From: JAUIIK01 sp963709995
GTDB taxonomy: Bacteria; Chloroflexota; Chloroflexia; Thermomicrobiales; CFX8
Direction of reading: 5' to 3'
NCBI GenBank assembly: GCA_963709995.1
Contig: CAVPYN010000008.1
Location: 124,001-188,000, forward strand
DNA: 64,000 nt
Position numbers and translations under genes: made by a program. The first letter of the stretch is position 1; every line of letters begins with the position of its first letter. The notes under the pieces are model-generated. The model was not told the origin of the DNA and did no database searches. It worked only from the letters and a program-made list of their open reading frames with translations. Of this stretch, positions 1 through 8,182 are shown in pieces.

Positions 1-93
1 ACGCGGCTCCCGGATGTCGATCCAGGCAGCATGGCCGAAGTTGGCGTGGACTTGACGATCGTCGATGGAAGTATCGTCTACAGCCGCGACTAG
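1..93 (+). CDS. C-terminus of an amidohydrolase (partial)
   Basis: The reading frame is open from the first base of the window and ends at TAG (91-93), giving the last 30 residues of a protein that begins outside the window. The tail contains VDLTIVDGSIV, a pattern typical of the closing beta-sandwich strand of amidohydrolase family 3 (YtcJ-like) metal-dependent hydrolases. A comparable ending is present in the amidohydrolase at 59835-61480. The substrate cannot be inferred from this fragment, and the family call rests on the tail alone. Confidence 0.5.
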   Translation, partial: TRLPDVDPGSMAEVGVDLTIVDGSIVYSRD

Positions 94-220
94 GCAGGGC
101 GATGTTTTAGAGCGAATGAGCGATTCTCCGATTCCGGTCCATCGGTTTGCCGACCACCAGAGATGTGTTTAGGATCTGAACGGCGAATTGACTACTGGTC
201 AAGAGGTTAGGAGCGAACCT

Positions 221-934
221 ATGACAAAATTGGGCTACATAGGCCATTCGGCGTTCACGTTACAACATGACGATTTGCTGATCGTCATCGACCCGTTCAT
301 CACCGGGAATCCAGTAGCGAAGATTACAGCCAGCGACATTTCCCCCGATCTCATCTTTCTCACGCATGCTCACAACGATCACGTTGGCGACACCATCGGG
401 CTGGCTGAGCGGACGGGCGCAACAGTGGTGTGCATCACCGAACTTGCCGACATTCTGGTTGAACGCGGGGTCAACGTGATCGACATCAACCTGGGAGGCA
501 CATACCGGTTTGACGGCGGCTCGGTCAAACTCGTTCCAGCCTGGCACACGTCCACCTGGATCGATGAATCAGGCGCCGTGACCGCGCCGACCACTCCGGC
601 TGGCCTGGTGATCAAGCTTGGCGAAGGGCGGGAACGGAAGACGTTGTACTTTGCCGGGGACACCTGCCTCTTCATGGATATGCAGTTGATCGGAGATGAG
701 GAGTTGGACCTGGCGGTGGTGCCAATCGGAGATCACTACACGATGGGGCCAGATGATGCGCTAAAGGCCGTCAAGTTCCTGCGCCCGAAGGTTGTCATCC
801 CCTGCCACTACAACACGTTTCCGCCTATTGAGCAGGATGCTGGAGCTTTCAAGGCACAGGTGGAGAAGCAGACGCAGGCAGCATGCAGGCTGCTGAAACC
901 GGGAGAGAGCTGGGAGATCGGAACCTCGGAATGA
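221..934 (+). CDS. Metal-dependent hydrolase, UPF0173-like metallo-beta-lactamase fold
   Basis: The 237-residue protein has the metallo-beta-lactamase fold: the core metal motif THAHNDHVGD lies about 50 residues in, followed by a histidine in PAWHTS, an aspartate in FAGDTC and a late histidine in IPCHYNTF. This set matches the UPF0173 (YtkL-like) family of cytosolic metal-dependent hydrolases, whose physiological substrate is generally unknown. ATG at 221 is chosen as the start because AGGAG lies at 209-213 with ideal spacing; a TTG at 188 is in frame but has no good ribosome site. The stop overlaps the next gene's start as ATGA, so the two are probably translationally coupled. Confidence 0.85.
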   Translation: MTKLGYIGHSAFTLQHDDLLIVIDPFITGNPVAKITASDISPDLIFLTHAHNDHVGDTIGLAERTGATVVCITELADILVERGVNVIDINLGGTYRFDGGSVKLVPAWHTSTWIDESGAVTAPTTPAGLVIKLGEGRERKTLYFAGDTCLFMDMQLIGDEELDLAVVPIGDHYTMGPDDALKAVKFLRPKVVIPCHYNTFPPIEQDAGAFKAQVEKQTQAACRLLKPGESWEIGTSE

Positions 935-1296
935 CTGGGGGTTCGCATTCTCGCGAGGCAATCGACGAAGAACTGAAACGAACGGCGTTTCAGCGCAAGG
1001 CTGTTTCTTACGCAGACCTTCAGACGACGGCGGACCATGCAATTTCGTACTTTCAGGAGCGTGGTTACAAGGCAGGTCGCACAGGTAGGCCGAATCAGGT
1101 CTTTGTTCGTGGGCGCCGGGAAGGGGTATTGCCCGCCGTACATGCTGAGCTGCTGATTCAGACGAATGTCGGGAAAGGTAATGTAACGATGGTAACCGTC
1201 TCCGGAGCGGGAGAGCGGCTAAGGGACGTGCTGAAGGAGTACACCGAAGCTTTGCGCGCCGAAGGACTGAGTATTCGCCAGCAGCGACAGGACTAA
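931..1296 (+). CDS. Small conserved-looking protein of unknown function
   Basis: A 121-residue soluble protein with no signal peptide or membrane segment. I do not recognise the family. The central part (HAELLIQTNVGKGNVTMVTVSG) looks like an antiparallel beta sheet and the C-terminus like a helix, giving a compact alpha/beta domain. The ATG is inside the stop of the preceding hydrolase gene (ATGA, 931-934), so it is likely co-translated with it. It is followed at once by tRNA-Arg. No function is proposed. Confidence 0.7.
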   Translation: MTGGSHSREAIDEELKRTAFQRKAVSYADLQTTADHAISYFQERGYKAGRTGRPNQVFVRGRREGVLPAVHAELLIQTNVGKGNVTMVTVSGAGERLRDVLKEYTEALRAEGLSIRQQRQD

Positions 1297-1319
1297 AGGC
1301 ATATAATTGCCGGTGTTTT

Positions 1320-1392
1320 GCCCCCGTAGTTCAGCGGATAGAACGTCGGCCTTCTAAGCCGAATGTCGCAGGTTCGAGTCCTGCCGGGGGTA
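1320..1392 (+). tRNA. tRNA-Arg (anticodon TCT)
   Basis: A full cloverleaf can be drawn: a seven-pair acceptor (GCCCCCG with CGGGGGT, first pair G-U), D arm GTTC/GAAC, anticodon stem TCGGC/GCCGA with loop CTTCTAA and anticodon TCT, and T arm GCAGG-TTCGAGT-CCTGC. The discriminator base is A at 1392. No CCA is encoded. It decodes AGA and AGG. Confidence 0.95.
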
Positions 1393-1602
1393 CGATTTTG
1401 TACAGGGTGACTGCGCGGGTCGGTGTAAACAGATCCTTCGGGTTGTTCACGGCGGGCAATTGATCTTGGCGATCAACCGCTGACGGGTGGGCCGCCGGGT
1501 GATTGTAGGCAACGCGATCTTCACTGGATGTTCTTACCGGCAGAACGCGCTTCCCGCTTGTGCTTCCAAGTGTCATCTACAGGATTGGAAGAGTCGAGAT
1601 AG

Positions 1603-2346
1603 ATGCAGCTGGTGATCAAGTACTTCGCGCTGTTTCGCGAGGTCATTGGCACGTCCGAAGAGGTGATCGAGGTGCAAGATGGCACAACGGTCCAGAATGT
1701 TCGAGAACATGTGAATAGACGGGCGCCAGAGCTAGCCCCGCTTCTGGATCGTTCGATGATCATGCGGAATCAGGAGTATGTCGATTCTGAGCAGCAATTG
1801 TCCGACGGGGATGAGATTGCGGTGATTCCGCCGGTGAGCGGGGGAAGCCGTTGTGGTCATTTTAGCGTTCATGACCGCCCGCTCGATACTGTTGCTATTG
1901 CGAAGAACGTCGATGATCCCGGTGCTGGCGCGTCGGTTGTCTTCACCGGGGTCGTGCGCGACAATGCCCGCGGACGACGGGTCGTGGCCCTCGAATACGA
2001 GGCGTACCCCGCGGCGGCGGAGCGGCAGCTCGCGCGTGTTGGCCAGGAGATGTCCGATCGCTGGCCGCTGTTGGGCATCGCTATAGAGCACCGTACCGGC
2101 AGGCTCGCGATTGGCGAAGCAAGCGTCGTTATCGCGGTGACATCGGCGCATCGCGACGCCGCCTTCGAAGCGAGCGCTTATGCGATCCAGCGAATCAAGG
2201 AGATCGTGCCGATCTGGAAGAAGGAATTCTACGTTGATGAGGAGGCCTGGATAGGCAGTGAGAGCGACTACCAGGTGATGGTTGCCGGCGAGCGTCGCGC
2301 AAACGACTCTTTAGACAGTGGCGGAAATGAGGATGGATTTAGATGA
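1603..2346 (+). CDS. Fused molybdopterin synthase (MoaD-MoaE, MoaX-like)
   Basis: The 247-residue protein joins both subunits of molybdopterin synthase, which adds the dithiolene sulfurs to cyclic pyranopterin monophosphate in molybdenum cofactor synthesis. Residues 1-81 are a MoaD ubiquitin fold ending PPVSGG. Residues from about 85 are MoaE, with the conserved IVPIWKKE block (Lys199 and Lys206 are candidates for the active-site lysines). In separate MoaD proteins the GG is the free C-terminus that becomes a thiocarboxylate; here it is internal at 80-81. The fused MoaX of Mycobacterium tuberculosis is reported to be cleaved after this Gly, and similar processing is inferred here. The stop overlaps the next start (ATGA). 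moeA of the same pathway lies at 6778-7981. Confidence 0.92.
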   Translation: MQLVIKYFALFREVIGTSEEVIEVQDGTTVQNVREHVNRRAPELAPLLDRSMIMRNQEYVDSEQQLSDGDEIAVIPPVSGGSRCGHFSVHDRPLDTVAIAKNVDDPGAGASVVFTGVVRDNARGRRVVALEYEAYPAAAERQLARVGQEMSDRWPLLGIAIEHRTGRLAIGEASVVIAVTSAHRDAAFEASAYAIQRIKEIVPIWKKEFYVDEEAWIGSESDYQVMVAGERRANDSLDSGGNEDGFR

Positions 2347-3800
2347 CCGTTACCCTTGAACAGCTGTTCGACATGGTAGATGAGGCGCGGGATGAGCTCA
2401 TCGAGTTGACGCAGGAACTGGTTCGAATTCCATCCGTCAACACCGGGCACAATCACGAGCCTCCTTGGTCAGCTTCGCAGAAACCAGGAGAGTTCGCGGA
2501 GCCAATCGTGCCCTATATTCTCCAGGGAGATTCGCCGACCGGTGATGAGCTACCTTGTGCCGAACTGCTGAGCGCCAAACTCGGGGCGAACGGCATTGAC
2601 TCTACGATCTTCAAGTCCCAGGAAAATCGCGCGAATATCACCGCTTCGATTGGCGCTGGCGCTGGCACGAGTTTGCTTTACATGTCGCACATTGATGTCG
2701 TGCCAGTCGAGGATGAGTCGCAATGGACGTATCCACCTTTTGGCGCTGAGATCCACGAGGGCCGCATCTGGGGCCGCGGCGCGGCTGACATGAAAGGCAC
2801 CGTCGCGGCCGAGACGATGGCGATGATCATTCTCAAGCGCGCTGGGGTCGAACTGAACGGGACGCTAAAGCTCGCCGTCTGTGCCGACGAGGAGTCGGGC
2901 GGCGCTTATGGGTTTGGCTGGCTTGCCCAGCATTATCCAGAGACGATTACGGCGGAGTACGCGATCAATGAGGGCGGCGGCGCTCCGATGAAAGTCAACA
3001 GTCGCTTGATCTATCCAATCAATACCGGCGAAAAGGGACGTCTGGAAGTTCGCATCCACATCAAGGGACGGGGCTTTCACGCCTCTCAACCGTGGAAAGC
3101 TGACAACGCGATCTATAAAGCCGAAGAGGTCGTTCGCCGGATTCGCAACTATGAGCCAGAGGTATCCACCGCGCACGAACTCTTCCAACATCTTGATACC
3201 CTGGCGGGTGTGAACGAGCAGGTCACTGACGAGAACATCGACCGGATCATTGCCGACCTTTGGGATGAGCGGGAAAGTCTTGCGTCGTTCCTCCGAGCAG
3301 CAAGCCGCATGACGCTTGTGGCGTCGATGATCAATGGCGGCGTCAAGTCTAACTCGGTCGCTGAAAACTGCCTGATCACCTGCGATGTTCGGTCCCTGCC
3401 ACACCAGAACGCAGGCTATGTTCAGAGCGAGGTCGAACGGATTCTGGAAGGGATCGACGGTGTTCGCGTCGAAGTCATCGAGACGTCGGTTCCGAGCGCG
3501 TCGCCATATGATCATCCGTACCTGGATCACGTCATGGCGGCGACACGGAGAATGACGAAACGGACCATTGACCGGGATGACGTTGAATTCGTGCCTGGAA
3601 TCACGGTTGGATTCACCGACTCGTCGTTCGTGCGACCACTGGGCGATATCGCCTACGGGTTCACTCCAGGACACCCAGACTCAGATCCATCGAAGTCGGG
3701 AGCCCATAACATCAACGAATCGGCGGATATCGAGTCAGTTGTCACGATCTGTCGGTTCATGGTTGCCCTCGCCTGGGAGACCCTGGTCGCTGCCAAATAG
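2343..3800 (+). CDS. M20-family metallopeptidase/deacylase (ArgE/DapE-like)
   Basis: This 485-residue protein carries the di-zinc set of the M20 family: His116 and Asp118 in MSHIDVVPVE, bridging Asp149 in GRGAADMKG, the catalytic Glu183-Glu184 pair in ADEESGG and Glu212 in INEGGG. The middle segment is the small dimerisation domain. These enzymes hydrolyse amide bonds of N-acyl amino acids or small peptides; the substrate here cannot be told. The protein is longer than typical ArgE or DapE (about 380 residues) because of an insert after residue 35. The start overlaps moaDE's stop. A hairpin at 3821-3842 follows the gene. Confidence 0.88.
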   Translation: MTVTLEQLFDMVDEARDELIELTQELVRIPSVNTGHNHEPPWSASQKPGEFAEPIVPYILQGDSPTGDELPCAELLSAKLGANGIDSTIFKSQENRANITASIGAGAGTSLLYMSHIDVVPVEDESQWTYPPFGAEIHEGRIWGRGAADMKGTVAAETMAMIILKRAGVELNGTLKLAVCADEESGGAYGFGWLAQHYPETITAEYAINEGGGAPMKVNSRLIYPINTGEKGRLEVRIHIKGRGFHASQPWKADNAIYKAEEVVRRIRNYEPEVSTAHELFQHLDTLAGVNEQVTDENIDRIIADLWDERESLASFLRAASRMTLVASMINGGVKSNSVAENCLITCDVRSLPHQNAGYVQSEVERILEGIDGVRVEVIETSVPSASPYDHPYLDHVMAATRRMTKRTIDRDDVEFVPGITVGFTDSSFVRPLGDIAYGFTPGHPDSDPSKSGAHNINESADIESVVTICRFMVALAWETLVAAK

Positions 3801-3811
3801 CGCGCCATGTC

Positions 3812-3842
3812 TTTGAAAACACCGGTTCGAGGCCGAACCGGT
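3812..3842 (-). terminator. Hairpin terminator between convergent genes
   Basis: A perfect nine-pair stem ACCGGTTCG/CGAACCGGT (3821-3829 and 3834-3842) has a four-base loop. On the minus strand it is followed by GTTTTC, so it fits a rho-independent terminator for the S9 peptidase operon. It may also stop the plus-strand M20 peptidase transcript, though no T tract follows on that side. Confidence 0.6.
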
Positions 3843-3869
3843 TCGGGAGGCGTCGAGTGGTGGGGCGGA

Positions 3870-5885
3870 CTATTCCGGCGCCATGTCAGATGGTGGTTGA
3901 TTGTCAACCGCATCGGTCTGCGGGAGATAGGTCGCGAACCAGCGCAGGATATGTGCGAGCCGCTCGACGCGGTGGGCTGGCTTGCCGGTTCGGGATAGCC
4001 CGTGGCTCTCATCGGGAAATCTGACGAGTTCGGTCGTGCGGCCAAGTCTTTTCAATGCGACAAATAGCTGTTCAGCTTGACCGATAGGGCAGCGGTAGTC
4101 TTGCTCGGAATGGATGATGAGCATTGGCGCTACCATCTCTTCAACGTAGGTGATCGGGGAAAGACGATGAAAGAGTTCTGGATCTTCCCATGGGGTGGCT
4201 TCGAAGGTCGTGTTCCCGTCTGCGAAGAAGATGTCGTCGGTTCCCCATGCTGAGTAGAGATCGGAGAGCGTTCGCTGCGTCACAGCTGCGCGAAACCTGT
4301 CGGTTTGCGCCATGACCCAGTTGGTCATGAAGCCTCCGTACGACCCGCCCAACACGCCCATCTGATTCTCGTCGAGGCCGCCCCGGTCGAGCGCGGCGTC
4401 GACCATCGCCAGGAGATCCGGAAGATCGTTTTCGCCCCATTCGGGCGACAGGATTGCTGCGAATCGATCGCCATAGCCGGCCGAGCCACGAGGATTGCAG
4501 AAGACCACGGCGTACCCTTTCGACGCGAGTAGATGGAACTCATGCATCATCGTGTCGGCATACATCCCAAACGGTCCACCGTGAATCTGCAGGAGCAGCG
4601 GACTTGGATCTGTTTGCTGAGAACTCGTTGGAAGGAGTAACCAGCCGTGGACTATCTCGCCATCGGGGCTACGAGCGCTGAGCGGTTCGGGAGTGGTCAT
4701 CTCGACCTGATTTCGCCACCCGGCGTTGAAACCAGTGATCGTCTCGATTACTCGATCGTTGGTCAACCGGCGAAGCTCGCCTGGATCCGTGAAGTTGTTT
4801 GCCGGGAACAGGAAGCCCCCATCCGGCAGGGAACAGGGTGCCCCGACGCGTCCGGACTCTGGAGTCAACGTGGTCACCACGCCATGTTCAACCTCGATAG
4901 TTGCGAGCCTTACCGCCCCGCGGTCGCTAACGACTGATGCGAGCGCAGCCTCACTGAGCCAGACTGGCGGGCGCGATGCGTATCCCGTCCAGTCGCTGAT
5001 GCTTGAATCCTGGAAATGAAGATCGGAAGCCGCAGTCACGGACTTCAAATCTCTACCAGTGCTCCGGCAAGTGAACACTTCGGTTCTCGGGCTTGGCGCC
5101 TGCAGCCGTCGGGTACCGTAGAACGCTAGAAACCGCCCGGACGGCGACCACGAGGGGTAGGACCAAGCGCCGTTCCCGTCGGTGATCTTTCGGATGGCGC
5201 CCCCCGGCAAGCGAATGGCATAGATGTCCTGGACCCTCGAGAACTCCCACCCGACGGTCCGGTTTCCGGCAAACGCGAGCTCATAGCCGGTCGGTGACCA
5301 CGAAACCTGCGTGTGCTCGAACCGCCCGCTGGTGACTTGTCTGGAGAATCCGGTGTCTACATCGAGAACAAAGATCTGCCGATATTTGTCGTGTAGGAAT
5401 CCGCGACCATCGAACCGGAAACGAGCTGTGTCAATGACCCGGACATCCGAAGAAGAAACGGGATTTGATGCAGCCGGTTCGCCCACCGCGGCGACGAAGG
5501 CAATCCTCCGGCTATCTGGCGACCATTCGAACGATTCTATCGATAGATCCGGGTCGGTGAGCGGGACAGCCTCGCCTCTGTTGGCTGGCATGTTCCAGAT
5601 CCGCCGCAGCTTCTTGCCCGGCGTTGCGCGGTCGGAAATGAATGCGATCGTTCGACCATCTGGTGACCACTTCGGCTGTGTATCCCGATTATCGCCCGTC
5701 GTCAGGGGTCGCGAGTCTCCCGTCTTGAGGTCGTGTACGTAGATTTGTGCTCGGTAGGCGTTCGCTTCTTTGTCGAGCCGGGTAACGGTGAAGGCGACGA
5801 GATTGCCGGATGGGTCGACATCCGGTTCGTCAACGATCTTCATCCGAAAGAGATCATCAACGTCGATCAACCTTCGATTCGCCAT
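3870..5885 (-). CDS. S9-family prolyl-oligopeptidase-like serine peptidase
   Basis: A 671-residue cytosolic peptidase of the S9 (acylaminoacyl-peptidase/DPP) clan. The N-terminal two thirds contain repeated WSPDGR/WSPSG blades of a TolB-like beta-propeller. The C-terminal alpha/beta hydrolase has the triad Ser515 in GGSYGGF, Asp596 in EQDYRCP and His628 in ESHGLS. Such enzymes trim N-terminal residues or dipeptides from short peptides. ATG at 5885 (MANRRL) is preferred to an upstream in-frame start because GGGAGGG precedes it at normal distance. It is the last gene of the moeA-led minus-strand group, 20 bases after the four-helix membrane protein. Confidence 0.93.
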   Translation of the reverse strand: MANRRLIDVDDLFRMKIVDEPDVDPSGNLVAFTVTRLDKEANAYRAQIYVHDLKTGDSRPLTTGDNRDTQPKWSPDGRTIAFISDRATPGKKLRRIWNMPANRGEAVPLTDPDLSIESFEWSPDSRRIAFVAAVGEPAASNPVSSSDVRVIDTARFRFDGRGFLHDKYRQIFVLDVDTGFSRQVTSGRFEHTQVSWSPTGYELAFAGNRTVGWEFSRVQDIYAIRLPGGAIRKITDGNGAWSYPSWSPSGRFLAFYGTRRLQAPSPRTEVFTCRSTGRDLKSVTAASDLHFQDSSISDWTGYASRPPVWLSEAALASVVSDRGAVRLATIEVEHGVVTTLTPESGRVGAPCSLPDGGFLFPANNFTDPGELRRLTNDRVIETITGFNAGWRNQVEMTTPEPLSARSPDGEIVHGWLLLPTSSQQTDPSPLLLQIHGGPFGMYADTMMHEFHLLASKGYAVVFCNPRGSAGYGDRFAAILSPEWGENDLPDLLAMVDAALDRGGLDENQMGVLGGSYGGFMTNWVMAQTDRFRAAVTQRTLSDLYSAWGTDDIFFADGNTTFEATPWEDPELFHRLSPITYVEEMVAPMLIIHSEQDYRCPIGQAEQLFVALKRLGRTTELVRFPDESHGLSRTGKPAHRVERLAHILRWFATYLPQTDAVDNQPPSDMAPE

Positions 5886-5905
5886 TTCCAACCCTCCCTG
5901 TCTTG

Positions 5906-6310
5906 TCAATCGTGAAGCCCACGAACGTAGACGTTTATTCCAATCGCGATTGCTTGCCCCATGAGGACGAAGACTCCCCCGAAGATCAGCACGAATAGCG
6001 ACGACGTTAACCCGTTGTTGAAGCGGGATGCCGTGTAGTTCTGTCCGTCGAAACCTGGCACGGCGTAAAGCGTGACGTGAATCGTCGCGGCGAGGGTAAT
6101 GGTGAGCAGGAAGGCAAGTCCCGTCTGGCCAAGATCGGGCAGAGCGAGTCCGATGAGCAACCCGATCACAATCAGGGCGGGAATCTGCAGAACTCCGGGA
6201 ACGCCAAAAGCAAAAAGCGGCTCAAGTTCGCCACTGGTGGCGGTCAACACTCCCGCCGCACTGATGCCGCCCATGATCCCCACGAGAACGGCTTTGAACC
6301 AACCAATCAT
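5906..6310 (-). CDS. Small integral membrane protein of unknown function
   Basis: The 134-residue protein is almost entirely hydrophobic, with four predicted membrane helices (about residues 8-25, 38-58, 65-88 and 104-130) and a short polar loop with GFDGQNYTASR between helices 3 and 4. I do not recognise the family. Its start overlaps the upstream gene's stop by four bases (6307-6310), so the two are probably translated together and may act together at the membrane. Confidence 0.75.
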   Translation of the reverse strand: MIGWFKAVLVGIMGGISAAGVLTATSGELEPLFAFGVPGVLQIPALIVIGLLIGLALPDLGQTGLAFLLTITLAATIHVTLYAVPGFDGQNYTASRFNNGLTSSLFVLIFGGVFVLMGQAIAIGINVYVRGLHD

Positions 6311-6771
6311 GGTGTCTCGGTCCGGAAGAAGAATGGGATGAAGACGGCGTCCATCCGCTCGTCAACGCTTATCTGTATTCTGGCGTTCACGAGCCAGGAA
6401 ATCGTTTCGTCGGGATCAATCCGGTTGACGTAGTTCATATCGGTGATACGTCCCTGAAGCTGCAACAAAGCCGATTCTCCAGGTGGGATGATGATGCCCG
6501 GACGTTCATCGCCTCCTCCGGAAAGCACGCCGTTGATCACAAAGGAATACTCGACGTAGGTCACCAGGACGTCGTTCATTGCCGGGTTGGTGACTCGAAT
6601 CGAAAACTCTACGGTGTCGTCACCACGTTGATAATCGAAGCTCTCAAGATCAAACTGGATCGCGTCGAAGGTTTCGGTAGCGTTCCCGAAACGGCTGGCT
6701 GCCACGGACAGGGCGTAGCCGGAAATGATTGCTATCAACGCGAGGAGTAGGAGAGCAATACGTTCGATCAC
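6307..6771 (-). CDS. Membrane-anchored LEA14-like extracytoplasmic protein
   Basis: This 154-residue protein starts with an uncleaved-looking signal anchor (MIERIALLLLALIAIISGYAL) and continues as an all-beta domain. The pattern of the domain (SIRVTNPAMNDVLVTYVEYSFVING, then PPGESALLQLQG) resembles the LEA14/WHy beta-sandwich, in which NP-containing strands alternate with a later GES turn. The fold assignment is inference. It lies six bases after moeA and overlaps the following membrane protein gene, so the two envelope proteins probably form one unit. Confidence 0.65.
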   Translation of the reverse strand: MIERIALLLLALIAIISGYALSVAASRFGNATETFDAIQFDLESFDYQRGDDTVEFSIRVTNPAMNDVLVTYVEYSFVINGVLSGGGDERPGIIIPPGESALLQLQGRITDMNYVNRIDPDETISWLVNARIQISVDERMDAVFIPFFFRTETP

Positions 6772-6777
6772 GCGCGG

Positions 6778-7981
6778 CTACGAGCTAGCAACTGGCGGGC
6801 CAAAAAGAATGGCGTTGAGCAGACTGCCGGGCGGGATCTCGGTCTCGGATGGCGGAACTATCAGGAACGCGTTTGCCCCTACGAAAGACATCAGTCGGGC
6901 GGATTGCTGCGAACCGGTGGTGCGGGCGGTGAGACCCCCATCTGGATCAGCGGCGACCTGCGCTCGCTGGTATTCAATGCGATCGGAGGGTCGTATCGAC
7001 TGTTCAGTTCGTACCGGCGTGATTGCGTGGCTGCGTGGCGATGCACCCTCGAGGACGCTGAGCGCTGGCTCAACGAACATATAGAACGATACGAGGCACG
7101 ATACTGGATTTCCTGGCAATCCAAAAACAAGCTTCTCTCCTGCGGTGGCGAAATTGAGGGGTTTGCCAGGTTTCATGAATACCCGGCGGAAGTGCACCTT
7201 TGCAAATTCACCGAGTAGCGCCTTGACAAGATCACGATCTCCCATCGAAACACCACCACTGGTTACGATGACGTCAGCGACATCGAGCGCGTGCTGGAAG
7301 GCCTCGCGGAGTTCCGTTTCGGAGTCTTTGACGTGCCTGTTGACCACTATCCTGGCGCCAGCCCGCCTGGCAGCATCTCCCAACGAGAATCGGTTGGAGT
7401 CGCGAATCTGGCCCGGGCCGGGAGTTTCAGCCGGGTGGACAATCTCGTCACCGGTTGAATAGATAGCAACTCGGGGTTTGCGCCCGACGCTGACTTTGGC
7501 GTGGCCCAGGCTGGCGAGCAGTCCGATGTCGGCTGGACCGAGCCGCGTCCCGGCTTCCAGAAGAACCTCTCCCTTGAGCATGTCGGAACCAATCGGCCGA
7601 ATGTTCTCTCCGCTCATCCTGGGAGGCTGAAGAATGGACACGCTTGCTCCGTTCGTCCTCGTGTTCTCAACTGGAACGACGGCGTCGGCACCTTCGGGCA
7701 CGGGGGCGCCGGTCATGATCTGCGCCGCCGTCCCAGGTACGACAACGTCCGTCGGCACGCTGCCGGCAAGACCATCTCCGAGGATTTCTCGTTCAACGCT
7801 GAAGATCCGCGCTCACGACGGCATATCCATCCATCGTTGAAGCGCGAAAGGGTGGAAGGGACTCTGACGCGATGAGCGGATGCGCCAGTACACGTCCCCC
7901 GCGTCCATGAGAGGGACCAGCTCGGTACGTAGTGGCGTGTGTATCCAGGACGATTGCACGTGCTTCGTCGGGGTGGAGCAT
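6778..7981 (-). CDS. moeA: Molybdopterin molybdenumtransferase MoeA (5' part frameshifted)
   Basis: MoeA inserts molybdate into adenylylated molybdopterin. The frame from about 7770 down to the stop at 6778 is intact, with VTSGGVSMGDRD, KPGKPL and GLPGNPVS, followed by domain IV. The N-terminal 65 residues are split. MLHPDEARAIVLDT is in one frame, LRTELVPLMDA in the next, then back to the first for RVLAHPLIASESLPPF and STMDGYAVVSAD, and finally into the downstream frame at SVEREILGDGLAGS. At least three single-base indels between about 7775 and 7930 explain this. The ATG at 7981 is the clearest start; a GTG at 7997 with AAAGGA upstream would need one further indel. The conserved catalytic sequence argues for a working gene. 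Confidence 0.88.
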
Positions 7982-8182
7982 TCGATCGATTTGTCACGTG
8001 TTCATTCCTTTCGGGCGAAGTGTGTCACCGGGATATGATACTCGCAGTAGGGCACGGCAATTTGGCATAATGGAGATGGGAAGTCTCCATGTGGAACGTG
8101 TCCTCAGGACGGTCGACGCAGGCAATGATATAGGGTTGGCGTTGATGAGTGAATCGCCGGCACCGGTTAGAAGTTCATCCCA

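Noticed and set aside
1331..1576. Open frame antisense to tRNA-Arg with PPAGLEPATFGL-like sequence
   Set aside because: This peptide arises from translating the complement of a tRNA gene, a well-known false gene pattern; there is no ribosome site.
2865..3674. A 269-residue minus-strand open frame opposite the M20 peptidase
   Set aside because: It lies wholly within a conserved gene, its composition is unlike a real protein and it has no recognisable motif.
8040..8082. CATAAT-containing stretch between moeA and rel as a divergent promoter
   Set aside because: No acceptable -35 at 16-18 bases on either strand; it could not be supported.
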